Of a DNA stretch of 64,000 bases, positions 32,917 through 41,366 are shown piece after piece. Position numbers and translations under genes: made by a program. The notes beneath the pieces were generated by a model. It had not been told where the DNA came from. It saw only the letters and a program-made list of their open reading frames with translations, and searched no databases. The DNA is from Streptomyces sp. Root1304 (GTDB lineage: Bacteria > Actinomycetota > Actinomycetes > Streptomycetales > Streptomycetaceae), in assembly GCF_001426405.1 (NCBI RefSeq), contig NZ_LMEP01000012.1, positions 882,707 through 946,706 on the forward strand, in the 5' to 3' direction. Position 1 is the first letter of the stretch; every line of letters starts with the position of its first letter.

Positions 32917-34649
32917 GCATCCACAACGAAACCCAGGGTGCCGCCGCAGCTGAGGACTCGTACGAGAACGAGCTGCCCGTACGGCGCAAGCAGCCCGGCA
33001 ACGTCGTGATCAAGTGGCTGACCACCACCGATCACAAGACGATCGGGACGATGTACCTGGTCACGTCGTTCGTCTTCTTCTGCATCGGCGGACTCATGGC
33101 GCTCTTCATGCGCGCCGAGCTGGCCCGTCCGGGTACGCAGATCATGTCGAACGAGCAGTTCAACCAGGCGTTCACGATGCACGGCACGATCATGCTGCTG
33201 ATGTTCGCGACGCCGCTGTTCGCCGGATTCGCGAACTGGATCATGCCGCTGCAGATCGGCGCGCCCGACGTGGCGTTCCCGCGGCTGAACATGTTCGCCT
33301 ACTGGCTGTACCTGTTCGGCTCGATCATCGCGGTGGCCGGCTTCCTCACCCCGCAGGGTGCGGCCGACTTCGGCTGGTTCGCCTACTCCCCGCTGTCGGA
33401 CGCCGTCCGCTCGCCGGGTGTCGGCGCCGACATGTGGATCATGGGTCTGGCCTTCTCCGGCTTCGGCACGATCCTCGGTTCGGTCAACTTCATCACCACG
33501 ATCATCTGCATGCGCGCTCCGGGCATGACGATGTTCCGCATGCCGATCTTCACCTGGAACGTGCTGCTGACCGGTGTCCTGGTCCTGCTCGCCTTCCCGG
33601 TGCTGGCGGCCGCGCTGTTCGCCCTGGAGGCGGACCGCAAGTTCGGTGCCCACGTCTTCGACGCGGCCAACGGCGGAGCCCTGCTCTGGCAACACCTCTT
33701 CTGGTTCTTCGGACACCCAGAGGTGTACATCATCGCCTTGCCCTTCTTCGGCATCATCTCCGAGGTCATCCCGGTCTTCAGCCGCAAGCCGATGTTCGGC
33801 TACATCGGTCTGGTGGCCGCGACCATCGCCATCGCCGGTCTCTCCGTGACCGTGTGGGCGCACCACATGTACGTGACCGGAGGCGTGCTCCTCCCGTTCT
33901 TCTCCTTCATGACGTTCCTCATCGCCGTACCGACGGGCGTGAAGTTCTTCAACTGGATCGGAACGATGTGGAAGGGCTCACTGTCCTTCGAGACACCGAT
34001 GCTCTGGGCCGTCGGCTTCCTGATCACCTTCACCTTCGGTGGTCTGACCGGCGTCATCCTGGCCTCGCCCCCGATGGACTTCCACGTCTCGGACTCGTAC
34101 TTCGTCGTGGCGCACTTCCACTACGTCATCTTCGGCACCGTCGTCTTCGCGATGTTCTCCGGCTTCCACTTCTGGTGGCCGAAGTTCACCGGCAAGATGC
34201 TCGACGAGCGCCTCGGCAAGATCACGTTCTGGACGCTGTTCGTGGGCTTCCACGGCACGTTCCTGGTGCAGCACTGGCTCGGTGCCGAGGGCATGCCGCG
34301 TCGTTACGCGGACTACCTCGACGCCGACGGCTTCACCGCGCTGAACACGATCTCGACGATCTCCTCCTTCCTGCTCGGTCTGTCGATCCTGCCGTTCTTC
34401 TACAACGTCTGGAAGACCGCCAAGTACGGCAAGAAGATCGAGGTCGACGACCCGTGGGGCTACGGCCGTTCGCTCGAATGGGCGACGTCCTGCCCGCCGC
34501 CGCGGCACAACTTCCTCACCCTGCCGCGGATCCGTTCCGAGTCCCCGGCGTTCGACCTGCACCACCCTGAGATCGCCGCTGTCGATCAGCTGGAGAACAA
34601 GGGTCACGAGGCCGAGGCCCTCACGGGCGCCAAGGAGGCCGGCAAGTGA
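32913..34649 (+). CDS. ctaD: Cytochrome c oxidase subunit I
   Basis: Catalytic subunit of the aa3 oxidase: 12 helices holding haem a, haem a3 and CuB. 578 residues. Ligand motifs: FTMHGTIMLLMFATP, LFWFFGHPEVYIIALP (His-Tyr crosslink region), VTVWAHHMYVTGG (CuB His pair) and VVAHFHYVIFG (haem a3 and haem a His). The GTG start overlaps the ctaC stop, and the stop overlaps the ctaF GTG. Feeds into a bc1-aa3 supercomplex with the qcr genes downstream. Confidence 0.98.
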   Translation: MSIHNETQGAAAAEDSYENELPVRRKQPGNVVIKWLTTTDHKTIGTMYLVTSFVFFCIGGLMALFMRAELARPGTQIMSNEQFNQAFTMHGTIMLLMFATPLFAGFANWIMPLQIGAPDVAFPRLNMFAYWLYLFGSIIAVAGFLTPQGAADFGWFAYSPLSDAVRSPGVGADMWIMGLAFSGFGTILGSVNFITTIICMRAPGMTMFRMPIFTWNVLLTGVLVLLAFPVLAAALFALEADRKFGAHVFDAANGGALLWQHLFWFFGHPEVYIIALPFFGIISEVIPVFSRKPMFGYIGLVAATIAIAGLSVTVWAHHMYVTGGVLLPFFSFMTFLIAVPTGVKFFNWIGTMWKGSLSFETPMLWAVGFLITFTFGGLTGVILASPPMDFHVSDSYFVVAHFHYVIFGTVVFAMFSGFHFWWPKFTGKMLDERLGKITFWTLFVGFHGTFLVQHWLGAEGMPRRYADYLDADGFTALNTISTISSFLLGLSILPFFYNVWKTAKYGKKIEVDDPWGYGRSLEWATSCPPPRHNFLTLPRIRSESPAFDLHHPEIAAVDQLENKGHEAEALTGAKEAGK

Positions 34650-35044
34650 AGATCCAGGGCAAGATGTTCATCTGGCTGAGCGTCTTCATCCTTGCCATGG
34701 CGGTCCTGTACGGCGTCTGGTCCAAGGAGCCGGTCGGTACGACGGCGCTCTTCCTGGCCTTCGGCCTGTCCATCATGATCGGCTACTACCTGGCCTTCAC
34801 GGCCAAGCGTGTCGACGCGATGGCGCAGGACGACAAGGAGGCCGACGTCGCGGACGAGGCCGGTGAGGTGGGCTTCTTCGCCCCCCACAGCTGGCAGCCG
34901 CTGTCGCTGGCCACCGGTGGTGCGCTCGCCTTCCTCGCCATCGCGATGGGCTGGTGGCTGCTCTACTTCTCCTTCCCGCTGATCCTGATCGGCCTCTTCG
35001 GCTGGGTCTTCGAGTTCTACCGGGGCGAGAACCAGAACCAGTAG
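34646..35044 (+). CDS. ctaF: Cytochrome c oxidase subunit IV (actinobacterial)
   Basis: 132-residue small subunit specific to actinobacterial aa3 oxidases, with about four hydrophobic helices (IWLSVFILAMAVLYGVW, TALFLAFGLSIMIGYYLAF, LATGGALAFLAIAMGWWLLY, FPLILIGLFGWVFEF). The GTG start overlaps the ctaD stop, with AAGGAGG 7 nt upstream. Last gene of ctaCDF, followed by an intrinsic terminator. Confidence 0.95.
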   Translation: MKIQGKMFIWLSVFILAMAVLYGVWSKEPVGTTALFLAFGLSIMIGYYLAFTAKRVDAMAQDDKEADVADEAGEVGFFAPHSWQPLSLATGGALAFLAIAMGWWLLYFSFPLILIGLFGWVFEFYRGENQNQ

Positions 35045-35072
35045 CGGTACCCGCTCCGCACCGGAGCACCCG

Positions 35073-35116
35073 AGAGGGGCCCGGACGCTTCGTCACCGAA
35101 GCGTCCGGGCCCCTCT
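35073..35116 (+). terminator. Intrinsic terminator after ctaF
   Basis: Twenty-bp stem agaggggcccggacgcttcg and its complement with a four-nt loop, followed by a short T run (tctttt), one of the few textbook-like terminators in the window. Confidence 0.9.
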
Positions 35117-35154
35117 TTTGCAGCACTCGACGCGCTGGGCGCGAGGATTGTCCT

Positions 35155-35160
35155 TAGCGT
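35155..35160 (+). promoter_or_regulatory. Leaderless -10 of the L,D-transpeptidase gene
   Basis: TAGCGT ends 6 nt before the ATG at 35167, so transcription would start at or next to the start codon. No ribosome-binding site is present. Confidence 0.55.
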
Positions 35161-35166
35161 GAAGTC

Positions 35167-36420
35167 ATGAACGACACGCCGCGCATTCGGACTGTTCTGA
35201 GCTGCACTCTCCTGGCCGTCACCGTCACCGCCGGCGCCACCGCCTGCGCGGGCTCCGACGACCATCCGCTGTCGGCGCGGGCCTTCGACGCGGCCGAGCA
35301 GCTCGCGGTCAACGCTCCCGCCGACGGTTCCAAGGCGGACCCCGAGAAGCCCCTGGAGATCACCGCCAAGGGCGACGACGGGCGGATCACGGACGTGACC
35401 GCCACCGACGCCGCGGGACACCACCTGGCGGGCGAACTCACCGCGGACGGGCAGCGCTGGCGCTCCACGGCCGCGCTGGCGGCCGGCGCCCGCTACACGG
35501 TCCGGGTGGCCACGGAGGACGAGGACGGCGCTCCAGGGGCCCGTACGTTCACCTTCGAGACCGCCCCGGCGAAACGGGCCCTCACGGCGACCTTCGGCCC
35601 GGAGGCGGGCACGTACGGCGTCGGACAGCCCATCACGGCCGACCTCAGCCTCCCCGTCAAGGACCGCAAGGCCCGCGCGGTCGTCGAACGGGCCCTCAAG
35701 GTCCGCTCCACGCCCTCCGTCGAGGGCGCCTGGTACTGGGTGGACGACAAGAAGCTGCACTTCCGCCCGAAGGAGTACTGGCCCGCGGGGGCGCTCGTCA
35801 CGGTCACCGGCAACCTGGACGGCCTCAAGGTCGGCGACAAGCTCTACGGCGGCGCCTCCAAGCCGCTGAAGATCACGATCGGCGACCGGATCGAGGCGGT
35901 CACGGACGCCGAGACGCACTACATGACCGTGAAGCGCAACGGAGAAGTGATCAACACCATTCCGGTGACCACCGGCAAACCGGGCTTCTCCACCCGAAAC
36001 GGCATCAAGGTCGTGCTCGGCAAGGAGTACTACGTCCGGATGCGCGGCACCAGCATCGGCATCGCGGAGGGCAGCTCCGACTCGTACGACCTGCCGGTCT
36101 ACTACGCGACCCGGGTCACCTGGAGCGGCGAGTACGTGCACGCCGCGCCCTGGTCCGTCGGCTCGCAGGGCGTCGAGAACGTCAGCCACGGCTGTGTCGG
36201 CATGTCGACGGGGAACGCGGCCTGGTTCTACGAGACCGTCCGCCCCGGCGACCTCGTCCGCGTCGTCAACAGCTACGGCGACACGATGGACACCTTCGGC
36301 AACGGCTTCGGCGACTGGAACATGCCGTGGGACAAGTGGCGCACGGGCAGCGCCCTGGTGGAGGCCGCCGGAAACCCCACGACCCCCACCGAGCAGGCCC
36401 GTCTCAGGCCCTCGATCTGA
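35167..36420 (+). CDS. L,D-transpeptidase lipoprotein
   Basis: 417-residue peptidoglycan crosslinking enzyme forming 3-3 links. Lipobox GATAC places lipidation at Cys27. Ig-like domains follow (about 45-135 and 140-250, with LTATFGPEAGTYGVGQPITADLSLPV), as in mycobacterial LdtMt2-type proteins. The YkuD catalytic domain occupies about 250-380, with HAAPWSVGSQGVENVSHGCVGMS holding His341 and Cys343. It sits between the two halves of the oxidase gene set, a conserved but unexplained arrangement. Leaderless by promoter geometry. Confidence 0.94.
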   Translation: MNDTPRIRTVLSCTLLAVTVTAGATACAGSDDHPLSARAFDAAEQLAVNAPADGSKADPEKPLEITAKGDDGRITDVTATDAAGHHLAGELTADGQRWRSTAALAAGARYTVRVATEDEDGAPGARTFTFETAPAKRALTATFGPEAGTYGVGQPITADLSLPVKDRKARAVVERALKVRSTPSVEGAWYWVDDKKLHFRPKEYWPAGALVTVTGNLDGLKVGDKLYGGASKPLKITIGDRIEAVTDAETHYMTVKRNGEVINTIPVTTGKPGFSTRNGIKVVLGKEYYVRMRGTSIGIAEGSSDSYDLPVYYATRVTWSGEYVHAAPWSVGSQGVENVSHGCVGMSTGNAAWFYETVRPGDLVRVVNSYGDTMDTFGNGFGDWNMPWDKWRTGSALVEAAGNPTTPTEQARLRPSI

Positions 36421-36458
36421 TCAGCCCGCTGAAGGCGCCCGGAGGCGAACCGAGCCCC

Positions 36459-36860
36459 TCAGGAGGCGATCGACAGGCGCGAGCGCAGCAGGGCCGCCAG
36501 GGACGCCGCGAACTCGACCGGTTCCACCGGAAGGGTGACCGCGGCGTCCGCGCGGCTCCAGGTGGCCAGCCAGGCGTCCTGCGGACGGCCGATGAGCAGC
36601 AGCACCGGCGGGCACCGGAACACCTCGTCCTTGATCTGCCGGCAGACGCCCATGCCGCCCGCGGGCGTCGTCTCGCCGTCCAGGACGCACACGTCGATGC
36701 CGCCCTCGTCCAGGTGCTTCAGCACCGCCGGCAGCGTCGCGCACTCCACGAACTCCACCGGGGGGACGTCCGACGCGGGCCTGCGCCCGGCCGCCAGCCG
36801 CACCTGCTCGCGGGTGTTCGCGTCGTCGCTGTAGACCAGGACCGTGGCACTCGACTGCAT
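36459..36860 (-). CDS. Single-domain response-regulator receiver protein (degenerate)
   Basis: 133 residues with a CheY-like fold and no output domain: VLVYSDDANTREQVRLAAG, putative phospho-Asp in VCVLDGETTPAGGMGVCRQI, VLLLIGRPQDAWL and TLPVEPVEFAASLAALL. The conserved receiver Lys before the final Pro is Glu here (VEP), so canonical phosphotransfer signalling is doubtful. The ATG has CGGAGGAACG upstream, ruling out the longer frame. Divergent from ctaE. Confidence 0.85.
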   Translation of the reverse strand: MQSSATVLVYSDDANTREQVRLAAGRRPASDVPPVEFVECATLPAVLKHLDEGGIDVCVLDGETTPAGGMGVCRQIKDEVFRCPPVLLLIGRPQDAWLATWSRADAAVTLPVEPVEFAASLAALLRSRLSIAS

Positions 36861-36919
36861 CGTTCCTCCGGCTGGGAAGGCGGGTGGGTCGTCGTCGACC
36901 GATGCGCGGATGCTACTCC

Positions 36920-36963
36920 GGTCCACACCCCGTCAACACCCGTTCAACACCTGTTCGAAGGGT
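36920..36963. promoter_or_regulatory. Four tandem 11-nt direct repeat units, PHO-box-like
   Basis: Consecutive 11-nt units ggtccacaccc, cgtcaacaccc, gttcaacacct and gttcgaagggt share a (G/C)(G/T)TC(A/C) head and one-helical-turn spacing, as in Streptomyces PhoP boxes. They lie between the receiver gene and ctaE. Binding is not demonstrated. Confidence 0.4.
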
Positions 36964-37051
36964 GCTCGGAGGCCCTCGCACTGGGCCGTTCGGGCTGGAC
37001 ACACCCCTCGGACACTCCGAACGGCACCCCCCGGAGTGAGGGCGGGATAAG

Positions 37052-37072
37052 CGACCGACATAATGTCGGTCG
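37052..37072. promoter_or_regulatory. Perfect palindrome overlapping the ctaE start codon
   Basis: cgaccgacat-a-atgtcggtcg, with 10-bp arms; the right arm includes the ATG. It could be an operator or, in RNA, a hairpin occluding initiation. Confidence 0.55.
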
Positions 37073-37683
37073 TGGCGACAGTAACGACAGTAGAAACAGG
37101 GCACGCGCACCCGTCGGTCAATCGACCGAACCTCACCAGCGTCGGAACCATCATCTGGTTGAGCTCCGAGCTGATGTTCTTCGCGGCCCTCTTCGCGATG
37201 TACTTCACCCTGCGATCGGTGACGGGTGCCGAGTTCTGGGCGGAAAAGGCCTCAGCCTTGAACTTCCCGTTCTCGGCTACCAACACCACGATCCTGGTGC
37301 TCTCCTCACTCACCTGCCAGCTCGGCGTCTTCGCCGCCGAGCGGGGCGACGTGAAGAAGCTCAGGACGTGGTTCATCATCACGTTCGTGATGGGTTCGAT
37401 CTTCATCGGCGGCCAGGTCTTCGAGTACACCGAGCTGGTGAAGAAGGACGGCCTCTCGCTGTCCTCCGACCCGTACGGCTCCGTGTTCTACCTGACCACC
37501 GGCTTCCACGGCCTGCACGTGACGGGCGGTCTCATCGCCTTCCTGCTGGTCCTCGGCCGGACGTACGCCGCCAAGAGGTTCACCCACGAGCAGGCAACCG
37601 CCGCCATCGTCGTGTCCTACTACTGGCACTTCGTCGATGTCGTCTGGATCGGCCTCTTCGCCACGATCTACATGATCAAGTAA
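37063..37683 (+). CDS. ctaE: Cytochrome c oxidase subunit III
   Basis: 206-residue five-helix form of subunit III, supporting proton uptake and stability of the aa3 oxidase. Signatures: IWLSSELMFFAALFAMYFTLR, FIGGQVFEYTELV, YLTTGFHGLHVTGGLIAF and SYYWHFVDVVWIGLFATIYMIK. The ATG lies within a 21-nt palindrome and no ribosome-binding site is evident. It heads the ctaE-qcrCAB operon: qcrC begins 75 nt downstream. Confidence 0.96.
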   Translation: MSVVATVTTVETGHAHPSVNRPNLTSVGTIIWLSSELMFFAALFAMYFTLRSVTGAEFWAEKASALNFPFSATNTTILVLSSLTCQLGVFAAERGDVKKLRTWFIITFVMGSIFIGGQVFEYTELVKKDGLSLSSDPYGSVFYLTTGFHGLHVTGGLIAFLLVLGRTYAAKRFTHEQATAAIVVSYYWHFVDVVWIGLFATIYMIK

Positions 37684-37757
37684 TCGGCGCCGCCTCCATG
37701 GCGGACCGAGACATCCAGCAAGCATCGACGCAGAAGATCCTGACACCGGGGTAATCC

Positions 37758-38567
37758 GTGAAAAAGCTCTCCGCACGACGACGCCATCCGCTGGCGGCGG
37801 TCGTCGTCCTACTTCTCGCGCTGGCGGCCACTGGGGGGCTGTACGCCGCGTTCGCGCCCGCGGGCACGGCGAAGGCCGATGAAACCGCCCAGTCCCTCGC
37901 CATCGAGGAGGGGAAGAAGCTCTACTCCGTCGGCTGCGCCAGCTGCCACGGAACCGGGGGTCAGGGCACCACTGACGGCCCGTCCCTCGTCGGCGTCGGT
38001 TCGGCCGCCGTCGACTTCCAGGTCGGCACGGGTCGCATGCCGGCCCAGCAGCCGGGCGCCCAGGTCCCGAAGAAGAAGGTCATCTACTCGCAGGCTGAGA
38101 TCGATCAGCTCGCGGCGTACGTCGCCTCTCTCGGTGCCGGTGCGGTCATCCCGACCGAGGCCCAGTACAACCCGGCCGGAGCCGACGCCGCTCGCGGTGG
38201 CGAGCTGTTCCGCACCAACTGTGCCCAGTGCCACAACTTCACCGGCGAGGGTGGCGCGCTGACCTATGGCAAGTACGCCCCGAGCCTCGAAGGCGTGAGC
38301 CCGAAGCACCTCTACGAGGCCATGCAGACCGGCCCGCAGAACATGCCCTCCTTCCCGGACACGACCATGCCGGAGAAGGAGAAGAAGGACATCATCGCGT
38401 ACGTCCAGGCCGTCAACGGCGAGAAGGCCGACAACCCGGGCGGACTCTCGCTCGGTGGTCTCGGCCCCGTCAGTGAGGGCCTGTTCGCCTGGATCTTCGG
38501 TCTGGGCGCGCTGATCGCAGTTGCCATCTGGGTCGCGGCCCACACCGCTAAGGCCAAGAAGTCATGA
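37758..38567 (+). CDS. qcrC: Dihaem cytochrome c subunit of bc1 complex
   Basis: 269 residues. N-terminal helix (PLAAVVVLLLALAATGGLYAAF), two c-type haem domains with CASCH (C60-H64) and CAQCH (C155-H159), and a C-terminal helix (GLFAWIFGLGALIAVAIWVA). The dihaem form replaces soluble cytochrome c and passes electrons directly to CuA in the actinobacterial supercomplex. GTG start. Its stop overlaps the qcrA ATG (ATGA). Confidence 0.97.
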   Translation: MKKLSARRRHPLAAVVVLLLALAATGGLYAAFAPAGTAKADETAQSLAIEEGKKLYSVGCASCHGTGGQGTTDGPSLVGVGSAAVDFQVGTGRMPAQQPGAQVPKKKVIYSQAEIDQLAAYVASLGAGAVIPTEAQYNPAGADAARGGELFRTNCAQCHNFTGEGGALTYGKYAPSLEGVSPKHLYEAMQTGPQNMPSFPDTTMPEKEKKDIIAYVQAVNGEKADNPGGLSLGGLGPVSEGLFAWIFGLGALIAVAIWVAAHTAKAKKS

Positions 38568-39616
38568 GTAGCCAAGAGATTCCAGAAGAGAACCTGCCGG
38601 CAGGGCAGGACACCGCGCACGGCGCGGTGATGGTCGCCGACGACCCGTTCGCCGACCCGGGCCTCCCGCCCCACAAGCCCCGCATCCAGGACATCGACGA
38701 GCGGGCCGCCCGTCGGTCCGAGCGCGCGGTCGCCTTCATGTTCACGCTGTCGATGCTGGCCACTGTCGGCTTCATCGCCTCGTACGTGATCTTCCCGGTC
38801 GACAAGATCGTGTACATCTGGCCCTTCGGCCGGGTGTCCGCGCTCAACTTCGCGCTGGGCTGGACCCTCGGCCTCGCCCTCTTCTTCATCGGCGCGGGCG
38901 CGGTCCACTGGGCCCGCACCCTGATGTCCGACGTCGAGATCGCGGACGAGCGGCACCCGATCCAGGCCGACGCCGAGACCAAGGCGAAGGTCATGTCGGA
39001 CTTCGCGGCCGGTGCCGCCGAGTCCGGCATGGGCCGCCGCAAGCTCATCCGCAACACGATGTTCGGCGCGCTGTCGCTCGTACCGCTCTCCGGCATCGTG
39101 CTGCTGCGTGACATGGGCCCGCTGCCCGAGAAGAAGCTCCGGACCACGCTGTGGACCAAGGGCCTCCAGCTCATCAACATGAACACGCACGAGCCGCTGC
39201 GTCCCGAGGACGTCGCGGTCGGTTCGCTGACCTTCGCGATGCCGGAAGGGCTGTCGGAGCACGACGAGAACTTCCAGACCGAGATCGCCAAGGCCGCCCT
39301 GATGATCGTCCGCATCCAGCCGGACGACATCAAGGACAAGCGCGAGCTCGAGTGGTCGCACGAGGGCATCGTCGCCTTCTCGAAGATCTGCACCCACGTG
39401 GGCTGCCCGATCTCCCTGTACGAGCAGCAGACGCACCACGTCCTCTGCCCGTGCCACCAGTCCACCTTCGACCTCTCCGACGGCGCCCGCGTCATCTTCG
39501 GCCCGGCCGGTCACGCCCTCCCGCAGCTGCGGATCGGCGTGAACGACAAGGGCTTCCTGGAGGCGCTCGGCGACTTCGACGAGCCCGTCGGTCCTGCCTT
39601 CTGGGAGCGCGGATGA
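38564..39616 (+). CDS. qcrA: Rieske iron-sulfur subunit of bc1 complex
   Basis: 350-residue actinobacterial Rieske protein. The N-terminal region has three helices (about residues 50-200), unlike the single anchor of other bacteria. The [2Fe-2S] site is CTHVGCPISLY and CPCHQSTFD, with GPAGHALPQL following. It transfers electrons from menaquinol to the dihaem cytochrome. ATGA overlap with qcrC and with qcrB. Confidence 0.97.
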   Translation: MSSQEIPEENLPAGQDTAHGAVMVADDPFADPGLPPHKPRIQDIDERAARRSERAVAFMFTLSMLATVGFIASYVIFPVDKIVYIWPFGRVSALNFALGWTLGLALFFIGAGAVHWARTLMSDVEIADERHPIQADAETKAKVMSDFAAGAAESGMGRRKLIRNTMFGALSLVPLSGIVLLRDMGPLPEKKLRTTLWTKGLQLINMNTHEPLRPEDVAVGSLTFAMPEGLSEHDENFQTEIAKAALMIVRIQPDDIKDKRELEWSHEGIVAFSKICTHVGCPISLYEQQTHHVLCPCHQSTFDLSDGARVIFGPAGHALPQLRIGVNDKGFLEALGDFDEPVGPAFWERG

Positions 39617-41235
39617 GCACTGTGACGGATACGAAGAAGGCACCCGCGGGTGAGCGGGTCGCCGACTGGGCCGACGGTCGCCTGGGGATCTACACGCTGG
39701 CCAAGGCCAACATGCGGAAGATCTTCCCGGACCACTGGTCCTTCATGCTGGGCGAGATCTGCCTCTACAGCTTCCTCATCATCATCCTGACGGGCGTCTA
39801 TCTGACGATGTTCTTCCACCCGTCGATGAACGAGGTGGAGTACGTCGGACCGTACGTCCCGCTCCAGGGACAGCTGATGTCCGAGGCGTTCAACTCGACC
39901 ATGCACATCTCGTTCGAGGTGCGCGGTGGTCTGCTGATCCGGCAGATCCACCACTGGGCGGCGCTGATCTTCCTCGCCGGCATGTTCGTGCACATGATGC
40001 GCGTCTTCTTCACGGGCGCGTTCCGCAAGCCGCGTGAGATCAACTGGCTGTTCGGCTTCCTGCTGTTCTTCCTGGGCATGTTCACCGGCTTCACCGGTTA
40101 CTCGCTCCCGGACGACCTGCTCTCCGGCACCGGTGTCCGCTTCATGCAGGGCGCGATCCTGTCCGTGCCGGTCGTCGGCACGTACCTGTCGATGTTCCTG
40201 TTCGGCGGGGAGTTCCCCGGCGGCGACTTCGTGGCCCGGTTCTACTCGGCCCACGTCCTGCTGCTGCCCGGCATCATGCTCGGCCTCGTGGTCGCCCACC
40301 TCATCCTGGTGTTCTTCCACAAGCACACGCAGTTCGCCGGCCCCGGCCGGACGAACAAGAACGTCGTGGGCATGCCGCTGCTGCCGGTCTACATGGCCAA
40401 GGCCGGAGGCTTCTTCTTCCTGGTCTTCGGTGTCATCGCGGTCATCGCGGCCATCGCCTCGATCAACCCGATCTGGGCCATCGGCCCGTACCGCCCGGAC
40501 CAGGTGTCCACCGGCGCCCAGCCCGACTGGTACATGGGCTTCGCCGAGGGTCTGATCCGTGTGATGCCGGGCTGGGAGATCAACCTGTGGGGCCACACGC
40601 TGGTCCTCGGTGTGATGATCCCGCTGGCGATCTTCCCGGCGGTCCTCGCGGCCATCGCGGTCTACCCGTTCATCGAGTCGTGGATCACCGGCGACAAGCG
40701 CGAGCACCACATCGCGCAGCGCCCGCGCAACGCTCCGACGCGCACCGCCTTCGGTGTCGCCTGGATCACCGCGTACATGATCATGCTCGTGGGTGGTGGA
40801 AACGACCTCTGGGCGACCCACTTCCACCTGTCGCTGAACTCGATCACCTGGTTCGTCCGGATCTTCTTCTTCCTCGGACCGGTCATCGCGTTCATCGCCA
40901 CCAAGCGGATCTGCCTCGGCCTCCAGCGCCGGGACAAGGACAAGGTGCTGCACGGCCGCGAGTCGGGCATCATCAAGCGCCTGCCGCACGGTGAGTTCGT
41001 CGAGGTCCACGAGCCGCTCAGCCAGGGCGAGCTGCACCGCCTCACGGCGCACGAGCAGTACGACGCCGCGGAGCTTCCGCCGGCCGTCGACGACAACGGC
41101 GTGGAGCGCAAGGTCGGGCGCATGGAGAAGCTCCGGGTCAAGCTCAACAAGGGCTACTACGGCGACGACAGCCAGATCGCCAAGCCCACGGCCGAGGAGT
41201 ACAAGGAGATCCAGAGCGGCCACGGCCACCACTGA
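39613..41235 (+). CDS. qcrB: Cytochrome b subunit of bc1 complex
   Basis: 540-residue cytochrome b, the menaquinol-oxidising membrane core. Haem b His residues lie in helices with HISFEVRGGLLIRQIHHWAALIFLAGMFVHMMRVF and FYSAHVLLLPGIMLGLVVAHLILVFFHKHTQ. The Qo motif PDW is present (QPDWYMGFAEG). A hydrophilic C-terminal extension of about 120 residues (from RRDKDKVLHGRES on) is characteristic of actinobacterial QcrB. Overlaps the qcrA stop. Terminator downstream at 41274-41304. Confidence 0.97.
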   Translation: MSTVTDTKKAPAGERVADWADGRLGIYTLAKANMRKIFPDHWSFMLGEICLYSFLIIILTGVYLTMFFHPSMNEVEYVGPYVPLQGQLMSEAFNSTMHISFEVRGGLLIRQIHHWAALIFLAGMFVHMMRVFFTGAFRKPREINWLFGFLLFFLGMFTGFTGYSLPDDLLSGTGVRFMQGAILSVPVVGTYLSMFLFGGEFPGGDFVARFYSAHVLLLPGIMLGLVVAHLILVFFHKHTQFAGPGRTNKNVVGMPLLPVYMAKAGGFFFLVFGVIAVIAAIASINPIWAIGPYRPDQVSTGAQPDWYMGFAEGLIRVMPGWEINLWGHTLVLGVMIPLAIFPAVLAAIAVYPFIESWITGDKREHHIAQRPRNAPTRTAFGVAWITAYMIMLVGGGNDLWATHFHLSLNSITWFVRIFFFLGPVIAFIATKRICLGLQRRDKDKVLHGRESGIIKRLPHGEFVEVHEPLSQGELHRLTAHEQYDAAELPPAVDDNGVERKVGRMEKLRVKLNKGYYGDDSQIAKPTAEEYKEIQSGHGHH

Positions 41236-41273
41236 TCACCTGAACTCCTGACTTGAGACAAGTCGCCACGGCG

Positions 41274-41304
41274 AGAGCCCCGTCCATTCGATGGACGGGG
41301 CTCT
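41274..41304. terminator. Terminator after qcrB
   Basis: Fourteen-bp stem agagccccgtccat / atggacggggctct with a tcg loop and a short T run. Confidence 0.85.
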
Positions 41305-41366
41305 TTGCCGTCCCCCGGGGTCGATAGGGTGGAGCCGTATTCCCTACGGACTGACCAGGAGCTGCC

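Noticed and set aside
36931..36963. CRISPR-like or VNTR interpretation of the 11-nt units
   Set aside because: Only four imperfect units with no spacers; helical-turn spacing fits a regulator site better.
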